In this document: positions 18,866-28,430 of the stretch, piece by piece
Position numbering within the stretch: the first letter of the stretch is position 1
How the letters are laid out: each line of letters opens with the position of its first letter
Origin: CAVXWV01 sp963695415
Lineage (GTDB): Bacteria > Chloroflexota > Anaerolineae > Anaerolineales > UBA4823
DNA length: 64,000 nucleotides
Direction of reading: 5' to 3'
NCBI GenBank assembly: GCA_963695415.1
Contig: CAVOGL010000008.1
Span: 1 to 64,000 of the forward strand
The notes under the pieces: model-generated
What the model was told of the DNA's origin: nothing
What the model saw: the letters and a program-made list of their open reading frames with translations, nothing else
Databases searched by the model: none
Translations under genes and position numbers: made by a program

Positions 18866-19339
18866 CGGGATAATCCCGGTCGTGAACGGATCCCATGGTA
18901 AAAATTAGTCAATATCAACCCATCCAGTTGACAGGTGCTCTCTGGCAGTACGTTTTCAGCCAGATTCGAGCTCTCTATCAAAGAATGCGAAATTTTCTAT
19001 TGATGATCTGATACAGGAGTCATTTAGCGGAGGAAGTAAAGATCACACTAAGTTCATTAAACGAAAAACGAACACGATATAATGTCCATAAGTTCAATCA
19101 TATTTCGGTAAATAACGCATTGTCACGAAAAATTCCCTTGATTGGGGCAATCAAGGGGCATCGGATTCTTAATGTTTTTCGGTTTTTTGTTTTTGGAAGG
19201 TCGTAGCAGCAGCCTCATCTATCATCCAGGGTTTTGGAACCAGATGGTTCCTCAGAAGCGCAAGACAAGGTCAGCGCACCTGCGCTGTAATTGCAGCAAT
19301 AGCGTTCAGAGATATAATAACTATGGAGTCAAAACTTAA
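18866..19339. other. Intergenic region with one strong hairpin, no gene
   Basis: The 470 bases between hutI and the toxin-antitoxin pair hold no credible coding region. A ten-base perfect inverted repeat, CCCTTGATTG-GGG-CAATCAAGGG, lies at 19135-19157. On the minus strand it is followed by a short U-rich tract (GAATTTTTC), as in a terminator, though no minus-strand gene lies upstream. The promoter of the toxin-antitoxin pair probably lies in the last 100 bases (GAGATATAATAACTATG region). Confidence 0.5.
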
Positions 19340-19738
19340 ATGAAGCATCCAGATCTCAATAAATTGATCCCAATTTTCAAACGCTATCCAGATATTCGCG
19401 CTGCCTACCTGTTTGGTTCGCAAGCAAGACAGCAAACTCATCAGGAGAGTGATTTAGATATAGCCCTGATACCTGCAAACGACAAGCTGCGCATGAGGAA
19501 ATTGGATATTCTCACTGACCTGGCTCATCAAGGCTTTGACCATGTCGACCTGGTAATCCTGGATTCAGATGATATTGTCTTGAAATTTGAAGCCATACGG
19601 CACAATCAAGTAATATACGCCTCTCCAGATCACGATCCTCCAACATATTTTTCTCAGACGATACGACAATACTTCGATTTTCTCCCCTACCTGGAAATAC
19701 AACGTGAGGCATACAAAAGGAGAATCCTGAATGATTAA
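19340..19738 (+). CDS. mntA: MntA-type minimal nucleotidyltransferase antitoxin
   Basis: A 132-residue minimal nucleotidyltransferase. The signature GSx10DxD is exact: FGSQARQQTHQESDLDIAL, with the third acidic residue in DHVDLVILD. MntA-type antitoxins neutralise HepT by adding AMP residues to it. The gene overlaps the following hepT-like gene by eight bases. In the best-studied modules hepT comes first, so the antitoxin-first order here is a variant. A protein without its partner could be a stand-alone nucleotidyltransferase, but the adjacent HepT makes the module assignment secure. Confidence 0.88.
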   Translation: MKHPDLNKLIPIFKRYPDIRAAYLFGSQARQQTHQESDLDIALIPANDKLRMRKLDILTDLAHQGFDHVDLVILDSDDIVLKFEAIRHNQVIYASPDHDPPTYFSQTIRQYFDFLPYLEIQREAYKRRILND

Positions 19739-20144
19739 CCAAGAGATCATCCGCAAAAGACTCAATAAGCTGGATGAGTACCTGGATATCCTAAAGAATC
19801 TGAGTAATTACTCCTTTGAGGAATTTGTGAATGATCCCGAGAGATATGGGAGCACAGAAAGATTCTTACAACTGGCGATTGAAAGCATTATCGATATTGG
19901 CACTCACATCATCGCCGATGAAGCTTTAGGCAATGTGAACTGGTACAGTGATGTACCAAAAATATTAGCAGAAAAGGGTTATATCACTTCTGAACAAAGC
20001 GAATACTGGATCCGGATGATAGGTTTCCGTAATGTTCTGGTACATGAATATGTGGAAATCGATCGGAGGATTGTGTTCGATGTGCTGAACTCTCACCTGG
20101 ACGAAATTTCCGAACTAAGACGGGTGTTTGCTCAATTTTTATGA
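19731..20144 (+). CDS. hepT: HepT-like (DUF86) RNase toxin
   Basis: This 137-residue HEPN-superfamily protein carries the RNase motif Rx4-6H with the following Tyr: FRNVLVHEYVEID near residue 103. The predicted fold is all alpha, with the typical N-terminal INQEIIRKRLNKLDEYLDIL helix. HepT toxins cleave RNA, reported for tRNA in some systems, and are silenced by AMPylation of the Tyr in the HxY motif by MntA. It overlaps mntA, so the two are co-translated. Such modules are thought to act in stress response or phage defence. Confidence 0.88.
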   Translation: MINQEIIRKRLNKLDEYLDILKNLSNYSFEEFVNDPERYGSTERFLQLAIESIIDIGTHIIADEALGNVNWYSDVPKILAEKGYITSEQSEYWIRMIGFRNVLVHEYVEIDRRIVFDVLNSHLDEISELRRVFAQFL

Positions 20145-20168
20145 AGAAATGCCAGTAGGGGATACCAC

Positions 20169-21314
20169 TCAGAACAATTGAAGTTGAAGCGGCGGGTGCC
20201 TACCATCCAGAAGCACAAACGGAGCGGCGCGCTCCGGGTTGATACCCAGGCGTCTGAGCTGGCTGAGATCGCTCAGCTTGTTCTCCCGGCGCGCTTTGAG
20301 TAAGACAGCAACACCTTTCGGTCCAATCCCGGGCACACGCAGAAGCTGCTCGCGGGTGGCGCGGTTTAACTCGACCGGTGTCCCCGCCAGGTTCTGCTGA
20401 GCCCAGGCTACCTTGGGATCAGTGCCCAAAGGCAGATTTCCTTCAGGATCAAAAACCAGCTCTTCCATGTCAAAATTGTAATCGCGCATCAAAAAGGATG
20501 CCTGGTAAAGCCGGTGTTCACGTATGACGGGGGTGGGCGGGAGGTTCTCGAGAGGGGTGTCCTTTACGGGATCAAACGGCGAAAAGTACGTCCGCTTTAG
20601 ACTTAGCCTCTTATACACATATTCCGTCGTCGTCAGCAGTTCAAGGTCGCTTTCACCCACCGCCCCAACCACAAATTGGGTAACCGAAGATGGCCAGCGC
20701 CCCTTCCAGCCGAGGTGCCCGGGTTGGTTCTGACGCACTTCCTGCGCATAACGCAGTGGTTGGAGCAGTTCCTCAATAAATTGTTTCTTTGGCGCCAGCA
20801 TTTCCAGGCGTTTTGTGTTCGGCGCTTCCAGGTTGACTGACACACGATCTGCCAGTCGCATCGCCGCTTCAACCTGGTCTTTCTGGGCTCCCGGCATCAG
20901 CTTGAGGTGCAGGTATCCCTTATTCTGGTACTTCTTGCGCAGGATTTCGGCTGTGGCGATGAGCTTATCCTGGGTGGTCACACCTCCCTGGACAATGCCA
21001 GAGCTGAGGAACATCCCTTCGACAATCCCGGCGCGGTGGAGGGTGTCAAAAGCATGTGCCATCTCATCCGGTGTGAGGGTAGCGCGGTGGAAATCTCGTC
21101 CCGCACGAAAAGGACAGTAGTAGCAGTTGCGTTCACAGGAAGAAGTCTGGAGGGTCTTGAGCAGCTTGATCTGCTGACCGTTGGGCAGCTGGGCATGGCT
21201 GATGGGGAAGCCGGTCTTATGCGAGCCGGCGACCTGGGGGCAGCCATGATCTTCAGCAGATTCCAGGTGCATTTGGGCGGTCAACCATTTCAATTTATCG
21301 ACTGCATTTGTCAT
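20169..21314 (-). CDS. Radical SAM protein with helix-hairpin-helix tail (putative DNA modification/repair)
   Basis: About 381 residues. The radical-SAM cluster motif is SSCERNCYYCPFRAG (CxxxCxxC), followed by a barrel with FLSSGIVQGG and YLHLKLMPGA. The C-terminus has a helix-hairpin-helix DNA-binding motif, LLRVPGIGPKGVAVLLKARR. This architecture matches the family annotated as putative DNA modification/repair radical SAM protein, often encoded next to a uracil-DNA-glycosylase-like partner; none is seen here. I start it at the Met at 21314 because GGAAGGA lies nine bases upstream, rather than at 21332. Substrate and reaction are unknown. Confidence 0.85.
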   Translation of the reverse strand: MTNAVDKLKWLTAQMHLESAEDHGCPQVAGSHKTGFPISHAQLPNGQQIKLLKTLQTSSCERNCYYCPFRAGRDFHRATLTPDEMAHAFDTLHRAGIVEGMFLSSGIVQGGVTTQDKLIATAEILRKKYQNKGYLHLKLMPGAQKDQVEAAMRLADRVSVNLEAPNTKRLEMLAPKKQFIEELLQPLRYAQEVRQNQPGHLGWKGRWPSSVTQFVVGAVGESDLELLTTTEYVYKRLSLKRTYFSPFDPVKDTPLENLPPTPVIREHRLYQASFLMRDYNFDMEELVFDPEGNLPLGTDPKVAWAQQNLAGTPVELNRATREQLLRVPGIGPKGVAVLLKARRENKLSDLSQLRRLGINPERAAPFVLLDGRHPPLQLQLF

Positions 21315-21391
21315 CGCAAAATTTCCTTCCATCTCGATTATAGAACATATTTTCTATTTGTCAACAAGATTATAATTATTCCATAATCCAA

Positions 21392-21420
21392 CCCTGCGAA
21401 GGTTTAAAACCTTCGCAGGG
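21392..21420. repeat. Perfect 14-bp inverted repeat upstream of the aspartase-family gene
   Basis: CCCTGCGAAGGTTT-A-AAACCTTCGCAGGG, followed by another half copy (AACCTTCGCAAGG) at about 21428-21440. It lies between two divergently transcribed genes, so it is not a terminator of either. A dispersed REP-like palindrome or a regulator site is more likely. Confidence 0.6.
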
Positions 21421-21462
21421 TTAGGAACCTTCGCAAGGTTGACTCTGACAGGAGGCAAAAAA

Positions 21463-22908
21463 ATGGAATACCGAATAGAACGAGATTCATTAGGGGAATT
21501 GAAAGTACCCGCAGCAGCCCTGTACGGCGTGCAGACCCAGCGCGCAGTGGAAAACTTCCCCATCTCCGGACTGAAGCCCTGGCGGGCATTCATCTGGTCG
21601 ATGGCGATGATAAAACGGGCTGCGGCTGAAGTGCATCGCGACCTGGGCTTGCTGGATACAATGAAAGCGGATGCTATCGTCCAGGCGGCTCAGGAAGCAG
21701 CGGAGGGCAAATGGGACGACCAGTTCGTCGTCGACCCATTCCAGGCTGGAGCAGGTACCAGCCACAACATGAACACCAACGAGGTGATCGCCAACCGGGC
21801 AACACAGATCCTGGGCGGTGAGCCAGGAAAATATATCGTCCATCCGAATGATGATGTCAATATGGCACAATCGACGAATGACACCATCCCCACTGCCATA
21901 CGTCTTGGTGCACTCTGGCGCCTGGAAGAGCTGCTCGAGGCAGTCAATAACCTGGCAGGCGCCCTCGAGCAAAAAGCGATCGAATTCGATCACATCGTTA
22001 AATCCGGACGCACCCACCTGCAGGACGCCGTGCCCGTGAGGATGGGGCAGGAATTCGGCGGATACGCAAAAGCAGTTGCGCGTGATGCCGAACGGATCAG
22101 GCGCAGTGCGGAGGGATTGCGGCGCCTGGGGATTGGCGGAACGGCTGTCGGCAGCGGGTTGAACGCACATCCGGAATACCACCCGCGCATGGTCAAACGT
22201 CTCTCCGAACTGACCGGTCTGGCGTTGTTCACATCGGATAACCTTTTTGAATGCATGCAGTCGCTGGCGGATGCCGCCGACTTTTCTGCATCCATTCGCA
22301 CTCTGGCGATTACACTTACACGCATCGCCAATGATTTACGCCTGCTATCCTCAGGACCTGCCACAGGTTTGGACGAGATCCGCCTTCCGGCAGTACAACC
22401 CGGTTCAAGCATCATGCCAGGGAAGGTGAACCCGGTTCTGGCAGAAATGCTTAACCAGGCGATGTTCCATGTGCAGGGCTGCGACCTGACCGTTTCACTG
22501 GCAGCCCAGGCCGGTCAGCTTGAATTGAATGTGATGATGCCTGTACTCGCTCACAACCTGTTCGAAATGATGCAGGTCACCATCGGCGCAGTGAATGCGT
22601 TCACCGAGAAACTGGTGAGAGGACTGCAAGCCAACCGGGAAAAAGCTGAAGGCTGGCTTGAACGAAATGCGATTATCGTCACCGCCCTGAACCCGGTCAT
22701 CGGATACAGCGCCGGGGCTATGCTTGTGAAAGAATCTCTCGCAGGAGATATAACCCTGCGCCAGCTGGCGGTCAATAAAGCTGCAGCGGGTGAATTGAAA
22801 CACAAAGACGAAGACCGCCTGGTCACAGCGGAAGAGATCGAAGCAGCCCTGAGTGACACTCGCCGGTTGACAGAAGGAGGAATCTACGGGGGTGGTGGAG
22901 GAGGTTGA
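21463..22908 (+). CDS. aspA: Aspartase/fumarase-family lyase, closest in pattern to aspartate ammonia-lyase
   Basis: A 481-residue member of the aspartase/fumarase superfamily. Key blocks are YGVQTQRAVENFPISGL, AGAGTSHNMNTNEVIANRA, SGRTHLQDAVPVRMGQEFGG and the catalytic loop GSSIMPGKVNPVLAEM. The segment after the loop (NQAMFHVQG, then AAQAGQLELNVMMPVL) fits aspartases better than class II fumarases, so I favour aspartate to fumarate plus ammonia. Fumarase cannot be excluded. A strong AGGAGG precedes the ATG at 21463. The C-terminus ends in six Gly encoded by a GGN-rich stretch, which looks like a local slippage addition. Confidence 0.82.
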   Translation: MEYRIERDSLGELKVPAAALYGVQTQRAVENFPISGLKPWRAFIWSMAMIKRAAAEVHRDLGLLDTMKADAIVQAAQEAAEGKWDDQFVVDPFQAGAGTSHNMNTNEVIANRATQILGGEPGKYIVHPNDDVNMAQSTNDTIPTAIRLGALWRLEELLEAVNNLAGALEQKAIEFDHIVKSGRTHLQDAVPVRMGQEFGGYAKAVARDAERIRRSAEGLRRLGIGGTAVGSGLNAHPEYHPRMVKRLSELTGLALFTSDNLFECMQSLADAADFSASIRTLAITLTRIANDLRLLSSGPATGLDEIRLPAVQPGSSIMPGKVNPVLAEMLNQAMFHVQGCDLTVSLAAQAGQLELNVMMPVLAHNLFEMMQVTIGAVNAFTEKLVRGLQANREKAEGWLERNAIIVTALNPVIGYSAGAMLVKESLAGDITLRQLAVNKAAAGELKHKDEDRLVTAEEIEAALSDTRRLTEGGIYGGGGGG

Positions 22909-22948
22909 TCACTCCGCCGATTCACCAATTCACTGACAGGAGTAAAAA

Positions 22949-25147
22949 ATGATGGGGCATCTCGATGCATATCAAGTTGCTGATTTGCCGGTTGAGCAGC
23001 GCGTTGATGATTTGCTATCACGGATGACGTGGGAGGAAAAAACAGATCAGCTGGGATCACTGCTTGCATTTACAGAGCATAAAGCCTGGTTCGACCAGAC
23101 TATAGAAAAAAGATGTGAACTCATCCAGAGCCTGCCGTGGGAAGAAATGGTGGGGACGGGCAGTTTTAGCGCAGTACTGCGCGAACTGCCTGCGCGGCTT
23201 GCGGCAAGAACCGCGAACATCATTTACAGGACCGCGAGGGAAAAGACACGGTTGGGAATCCCTCCGCTGATCCATGATGAAGGTCTGCACGGATTAATGG
23301 CGAATGATGCCACCAGTTTCCCTCAGGCAATCGCTATGGCGAGTTCCTGGAACCCTGATCTGCTTGAACGGGTGGCTGAGGCAATCGGGAAAGAAACCCG
23401 CAGCCGTGGCATCCGCCAGCTGTTAAGCCCCACGATCAACATCGCCAGGGATTCTCGCTGCGGTCGCACCGAAGAGACCTACGGTGAAGACCCTTACCTG
23501 ACAGCGCGCATGGCTGTCGCCTTCGTGCGCGGTATTGAGAAGCAGAACGTTGTAGCCACGCCCAAACACTATGCCGCAAATTTTGTCGGCGACGGCGGTC
23601 GCGACAGTTATGCGATCCACTTCTCGGAACGCTTGATGCGCGAGGTGTATTTGCCTGCCTTCGATGCCTGCGTACGTGAAGGCGGCGCTCGATCGATTAT
23701 GGCAGCTTACAATTCTTATGACGGGCTGCCATGCTCCTGCAACCCCTGGTTGCTGACCAGCGTACTGCGCGGCGAGTGGGGGTTTCGAGGTTTTGTTGTC
23801 TCGGATTATGACTCAGTAATCCAGGTGCTTGAGAAACATGCTGTCGCTGCAGACAAAACGGATGTTGCCCATCGGACAGTCGAAGCGGGGCTGGATGTAG
23901 AGCTTCCGGTGACTAATTGTTACGGCAAACCTCTGATAGAAGGAATCGTTGATGGGAAGATTTCCAAAGAGGCGGTCAACCAGGCTGTCCGGCGGGTCCT
24001 GCGAATTAAATTTGAACTGGGGCTTTTCGATGATCCTTTCGTGGATGAAGATTCTGCTGAGAATGTGAATAACAACCCGGACCACGTAGCACTCGCTTTG
24101 GAGATGGCAGGTCAGAGTTTGGTCTTGTTGAAAAATGATAACGCACAACTTCCCTTCTCCAAGAAAATTAAATCACTGGCTGTGATCGGACCACAGGCGG
24201 ATGAAATACGCCTGGGAGGTTATTCGTGGTATGGCTATGACAAGGAACGTATCGTAACCCCATTGCGCGGCATTCAAGAACTGCTGGGTGAAAATACGCA
24301 GATCCATTACGCCCAGGGATGCGATGTCAGGGATCCATCGACGGACGGCTTCGAAGCAGCAGTTCAGGCTGCTCAAAAGTCTGAGGCTGCCGTGCTGTTT
24401 GTTGGCAACAGCGAGCAGACCGAAGGAGAGCAAAAGGATCGTGCGACCCTGGACCTGCCTGGTGTACAGGAAGAGCTGATCAAGGCTGTTGCTGCCACGG
24501 GAATCCCTCTTGTGGTCGTGTTGATCAACGGCAGCGCCATCACTATGGGGAACTGGATCGACCAGGTACCTGCCGTGCTCGAAGCCTGGTATCCGGGAGA
24601 ACAGGGCGGTGCAGCGACTGCCAGGGCATTGTTTGGTGATGTGAATCCGGGCGGGAAGCTTCCCGTCACGTTCCCACGCACAACCGGTCAGCTGCCCCTT
24701 TATTACAACTACAAGCCCAGCGGGCGTATCGACGCATATGTTGACCAGTCCGGGAAGGCAGCCTTCCCCTTCGGACACGGGTTGAGCTACACAACTTTCG
24801 AATACAGCAACCTGCGCATCGAGCCGGAACAGGTATCTGCTGACGGTCAGGTTAATTTGAAGTTCGATTTAAAAAATTCGGGCGAAGTTCCTGGCGATGA
24901 AGTTGTCCAGGTCTACGTACACGACACTCTGGCATGTGTGGCGAGACCTGTAAAAGAGCTGAAAGCGTTCAAGCGCATATCCCTGGGGGCTGGTGAGACG
25001 AAGGAGGTCAGTATCAATATTGAGGCGCAATCCCTGGGTCTTTACGACATTGAGATGAACTACATCGTGGAGCCAGGGAGCTTCGAGGTGATGGTTGGTT
25101 CTTCCTCAGAAGATATCCGCCTGAACGGGAAATTGGATGTTCCCTGA
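22949..25147 (+). CDS. Glycoside hydrolase family 3 (beta-glucosidase/xylosidase type)
   Basis: A 732-residue three-part GH3 enzyme: N-terminal TIM barrel, alpha/beta sandwich and C-terminal fibronectin-III-like domain. The barrel has the signatures IPPLIHDEGLHGL, RDSRCGRTEETYGEDPYL, VVATPKHYAAN (Lys206, His207) and the nucleophile in GFVVSDYDS (Asp286). The sandwich has LPFSKKIKSLAVIGPQADE and AWYPGEQGG; the tail begins near GEVPGDEVVQVYV. No signal peptide is visible, so it is probably cytoplasmic and acts on imported oligosaccharides. The next gene starts three bases after its stop, so they are co-expressed. Confidence 0.93.
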   Translation: MMGHLDAYQVADLPVEQRVDDLLSRMTWEEKTDQLGSLLAFTEHKAWFDQTIEKRCELIQSLPWEEMVGTGSFSAVLRELPARLAARTANIIYRTAREKTRLGIPPLIHDEGLHGLMANDATSFPQAIAMASSWNPDLLERVAEAIGKETRSRGIRQLLSPTINIARDSRCGRTEETYGEDPYLTARMAVAFVRGIEKQNVVATPKHYAANFVGDGGRDSYAIHFSERLMREVYLPAFDACVREGGARSIMAAYNSYDGLPCSCNPWLLTSVLRGEWGFRGFVVSDYDSVIQVLEKHAVAADKTDVAHRTVEAGLDVELPVTNCYGKPLIEGIVDGKISKEAVNQAVRRVLRIKFELGLFDDPFVDEDSAENVNNNPDHVALALEMAGQSLVLLKNDNAQLPFSKKIKSLAVIGPQADEIRLGGYSWYGYDKERIVTPLRGIQELLGENTQIHYAQGCDVRDPSTDGFEAAVQAAQKSEAAVLFVGNSEQTEGEQKDRATLDLPGVQEELIKAVAATGIPLVVVLINGSAITMGNWIDQVPAVLEAWYPGEQGGAATARALFGDVNPGGKLPVTFPRTTGQLPLYYNYKPSGRIDAYVDQSGKAAFPFGHGLSYTTFEYSNLRIEPEQVSADGQVNLKFDLKNSGEVPGDEVVQVYVHDTLACVARPVKELKAFKRISLGAGETKEVSINIEAQSLGLYDIEMNYIVEPGSFEVMVGSSSEDIRLNGKLDVP

Positions 25148-25150
25148 CCT

Positions 25151-27085
25151 ATGAAAGAATCTGTGCCTTCCATCACAGCCAGCCAACGATATACCCGGCC
25201 TCCGCGCTGGGCAGTACTCGAGCGAGAGCTGATTGAAAAAATCAATCACGCAATCGATCCTTTAATCTCCAGGTATGTAAACAAAGACGGCAGCCTGAAG
25301 TGGCCTGCCAGGGCTGATTTTTCCAGTGTCGACGGTCTGGATGATGCTTACGAGAGCTTCCACAACTGGCCTTTGTTCTATGCTCTGGGAGGCGCAGAAC
25401 GGTTTCGTGAATTGTCATTTTCCGAATGGGAAGCCATCACCCGCCAGTTTGAAAAATATGACTGCGGTCATGGTCACCCCATGGTGGTTAAGGAATACGA
25501 ACAGGGATATGACTGGTTCCACCAGGGCGAAGGCTACCTGATGTTTTTCATGCTCGGGCTGGCAGATGCGGACCACGAAAAAACTATCAAACGCGCGCAA
25601 CGTTTCGCAGGCTTTTACATGAATGAGGATCCTCAGGCAAAGAATTACGATCCCAAACACCGGCTGGTGCGTTGTTCCCATGTCGGCAGTATGGGTCCGG
25701 CGTTCCGAAACTTTGATATCGAATCCTGGGGCTGGGCAGATTGGAAGCAATATTACGGTTTACCTTTCCAGGGTGTTCCAGGATGCGATCATCTCGATTC
25801 CATAAAAATCCATGGAAATGCAGTCAATATGGCGAAGGTGATGAAGGAACGAATGTCGAGCGGTGATGTGCCGGTCAACCTGGCGATTACGAGCCTGGTA
25901 ACGAACGCTTGTTTGTACAGCGCACAGCCGAAGTACAAAGACTGGGTGAAGGAATACATCGAAGCCTGGATAAACCGCACCAGAGACAACAACGGGATCA
26001 TTCCTGATAATGTCGGGCTGAATGGAAAGATTGGAGAGTCAAACACAGGCAAGTGGTACGGTGGTTATTACGGCTGGACCTGGCCTCATGGATGGCTGAG
26101 CCTGGCTGATCCGGTCACACTGGCTGCGGAAAATGCATTGCTCCTTTTTCAAGATCCATCCTTTCTTGAACTACCGCGATCGCAAATGGAGATCTTGATT
26201 TCCCATGGTATCGAACAGGACGGTGATCTTTTTGTTCCCTACAAGTATGGCGATCCGGGGAACTACGAGTACCAGGTATCTGACCTGATCCTGACGACCG
26301 GGAACCCACCCAGGACCGGTTCGACTTACCGCGATTTGCTCTGGCGGAACGGTTGGTTCGAGTTTCAACCCATGATTGCCAGGCAGCCGGTCCATTTGTG
26401 GTTCATGTCCATGGAAAACAGGGATCTGGAACGCATTCTGCGCATCCGCAACCGGCGCAAAAACGACTGGAATCAGATCAGGGATGCATATGAAAAAGAC
26501 CAGGGTGGTCACGATGCTGCCTGGGTTGCCTACCTGAATGGGGAGTACCCCAACTATCCTGAGCAAATCCTGACCCATAATATAACGCAGGTAGAACGAA
26601 GACAGGCTGCCATGGAGCAAGACACCCAGGATCCGCAGGAATACCAGGACTGGTATTTGCAGGTCAGGAACCCGGTGACCTGCGAGGGTCTGGTTCGATT
26701 AACCCTGGGTGGACCGTTGCCGCTCTACAACGGCGGTCACCTGTTGACGACGGTGCGATATTTCGATATCGAGAAACGACGACCAGGGCTACCGGATGAC
26801 GTTGCTGCACTGGTAGAAAATATCCAACCTGAGAAAACTGGGATCTCATTGGTAAACTTGAATCCTCACAATCGCCGCACAATCTTGGTCCAGGCAGGAT
26901 CCTATGGAGAGCACCAGTTTGACCGGGTTCGGGAAGAAAATGCAAACGGTAATTGGATTGATATCCGGGGGAAATATTTTATGGTGGTTCTGGAAGCAGG
27001 ATCGCAGATACGTTTGGAATTAGTGATGAAACGGTTTGTAAACAGCGGAATGTTTGCAAACCCCTTGAATCAATATGGTGAGTAA
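25151..27085 (+). CDS. Uncharacterised 644-residue protein, probably an (alpha/alpha)-barrel carbohydrate enzyme
   Basis: I do not recognise a named family. The protein is soluble, without signal peptide or membrane segment, and very rich in aromatic residues, especially Trp (DAYESFHNWPLFYALGG, FDIESWGWADWKQYYG, WYGGYYGWTWPHGWLSL). Such helical, aromatic-rich sequences with conserved Asp/Glu/His (KYDCGHGHPMVVKEYEQG) are typical of six-hairpin glycosidases and polysaccharide lyases, and the last 150 residues look beta-rich. It is separated from the GH3 gene by three bases, which supports a role on the same glycan. The hydrolase idea is inference. Confidence 0.6.
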   Translation: MKESVPSITASQRYTRPPRWAVLERELIEKINHAIDPLISRYVNKDGSLKWPARADFSSVDGLDDAYESFHNWPLFYALGGAERFRELSFSEWEAITRQFEKYDCGHGHPMVVKEYEQGYDWFHQGEGYLMFFMLGLADADHEKTIKRAQRFAGFYMNEDPQAKNYDPKHRLVRCSHVGSMGPAFRNFDIESWGWADWKQYYGLPFQGVPGCDHLDSIKIHGNAVNMAKVMKERMSSGDVPVNLAITSLVTNACLYSAQPKYKDWVKEYIEAWINRTRDNNGIIPDNVGLNGKIGESNTGKWYGGYYGWTWPHGWLSLADPVTLAAENALLLFQDPSFLELPRSQMEILISHGIEQDGDLFVPYKYGDPGNYEYQVSDLILTTGNPPRTGSTYRDLLWRNGWFEFQPMIARQPVHLWFMSMENRDLERILRIRNRRKNDWNQIRDAYEKDQGGHDAAWVAYLNGEYPNYPEQILTHNITQVERRQAAMEQDTQDPQEYQDWYLQVRNPVTCEGLVRLTLGGPLPLYNGGHLLTTVRYFDIEKRRPGLPDDVAALVENIQPEKTGISLVNLNPHNRRTILVQAGSYGEHQFDRVREENANGNWIDIRGKYFMVVLEAGSQIRLELVMKRFVNSGMFANPLNQYGE

Positions 27086-27146
27086 ATTCATTGAATGACC
27101 TGCTTTATAAAAAATTAATGGATCAATAAAAGCGCTCGGGAATCAA

Positions 27147-28334
27147 ATGGCACAAATCTGGTACTACAACATCCCTTTCCATGGGCATGTCAACCCATCC
27201 CTGCCTTTAATTCGGGAACTGGTGACCCGGGGGAATGTAGTCACCTATTTTTCGACCGAGAGTTTCAAAGCACGCATTCAAGAGACCGGGGCGCAGTTCC
27301 GCAGCTATGAGAGCGTTTATGCATTTGAAAAATCGCGCTCCGATACACACATTATCAGGCTGGGTACGCTTGTGGCTGAGGCGACTCATGCACTGCTCCC
27401 CGAAGTCCTTCAATCAGCCGGCAGCGAAAGACCGGAAATCCTGCTGTTTGATATGAGCGCTCCCTGGGGAGGTATAGCCAGCAGAAGGTTTGGCATACCT
27501 TCCATCGCCATTTTTCCACACCTGCCTTTCTACTGGCGGACGGTGCTCGATGACCACCGCGTGCTGCGCAAAGTAATCAGAAATATCCGACCCGGGTTAG
27601 GCTACTGGCGCCAGCTTCAACATATGACCGCGAAGATCGTGCGCGACTACAAGCTTCGTGATCCAAAAGACATTAACGTGCTCTCCAGTTCTGCAGGAAA
27701 GAACATTGTCTTCTCTTCGCGCTTTTTCCAGCCGTATGAAAAACATTTCGGTTCTGATTATTTATATATTGGTTCACAGGTTGATGTACACCGGCAGGAA
27801 GATCCCTTAAAGGTATTGAAACACGAGGGGCAAAAACTGGTTTACATCGCCGTAGGCACGGTTTACCAGGCAAGTACCGAATTTTTCCGCAAGTGTCTGG
27901 ACGCCTTTGGGAATGAGGACTATTCTGTGGTCATGTCCATTGGAAAGGCAGTTGACCCTGAATCTTTGGGAAACCTGCCAGATAATTTTCAGGTAGCACA
28001 GTTCGTCCCACAGTTATCTATCCTACAAATGGCAGATGTATTCATCACGCATGGCGGGATGAACAGCATCAATGAGAGCGTTTACTTCCGGGTGCCCATG
28101 ATCGTAGTACCAAACACGATCGAACAAGCGGTGAATGCTGCGCGAGTTGAAGAGCTTGGAGCCGGTATTTACCTGGAACATCATCAAATCACAACTGGCA
28201 AGCTTAGAGAAAGTGTCCGGAAAATCCTCAGAGTGGATCACTATGCTTCTGGACTTGAGAAGATCCGCGCCTCCTTTTACGGAGGTGACGGTTTAGAGCT
28301 TGCTGTACGGGAAATCGAGATGATGTCTCAATGA
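27147..28334 (+). CDS. GT1-family (macrolide/UGT-type) glycosyltransferase
   Basis: A 395-residue GT-B enzyme of the GT1/MGT group. The N-terminal acceptor domain begins IWYYNIPFHGHVNPSLPLIR, and the nucleotide-sugar domain carries KLVYIAVGTVYQ, FVPQLSILQMADVFITHGG and MNSINESVYFRVPMIVVP, the standard donor-binding region. It would transfer a sugar from a UDP- or dTDP-sugar to a small lipophilic acceptor; the acceptor is unknown. It follows the GH3 pair in the same direction after 61 bases and may be part of that transcript. Confidence 0.87.
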   Translation: MAQIWYYNIPFHGHVNPSLPLIRELVTRGNVVTYFSTESFKARIQETGAQFRSYESVYAFEKSRSDTHIIRLGTLVAEATHALLPEVLQSAGSERPEILLFDMSAPWGGIASRRFGIPSIAIFPHLPFYWRTVLDDHRVLRKVIRNIRPGLGYWRQLQHMTAKIVRDYKLRDPKDINVLSSSAGKNIVFSSRFFQPYEKHFGSDYLYIGSQVDVHRQEDPLKVLKHEGQKLVYIAVGTVYQASTEFFRKCLDAFGNEDYSVVMSIGKAVDPESLGNLPDNFQVAQFVPQLSILQMADVFITHGGMNSINESVYFRVPMIVVPNTIEQAVNAARVEELGAGIYLEHHQITTGKLRESVRKILRVDHYASGLEKIRASFYGGDGLELAVREIEMMSQ

Positions 28335-28430
28335 GAGCTATCAGGCTATTAGCGATAAAATCAGTATGCAGCCACAATCTACCTGAACAACCTCGATACC
28401 CGCAATTACTCGTTGAGAATAAATTCCTCT

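Noticed and set aside
19142..19339. 65-residue ORF (MGQSRGIGFLMFFGFLF...) before the MntA gene
   Set aside because: It has no ribosome-binding site, no plausible domain and ends at the MntA start; likely chance.
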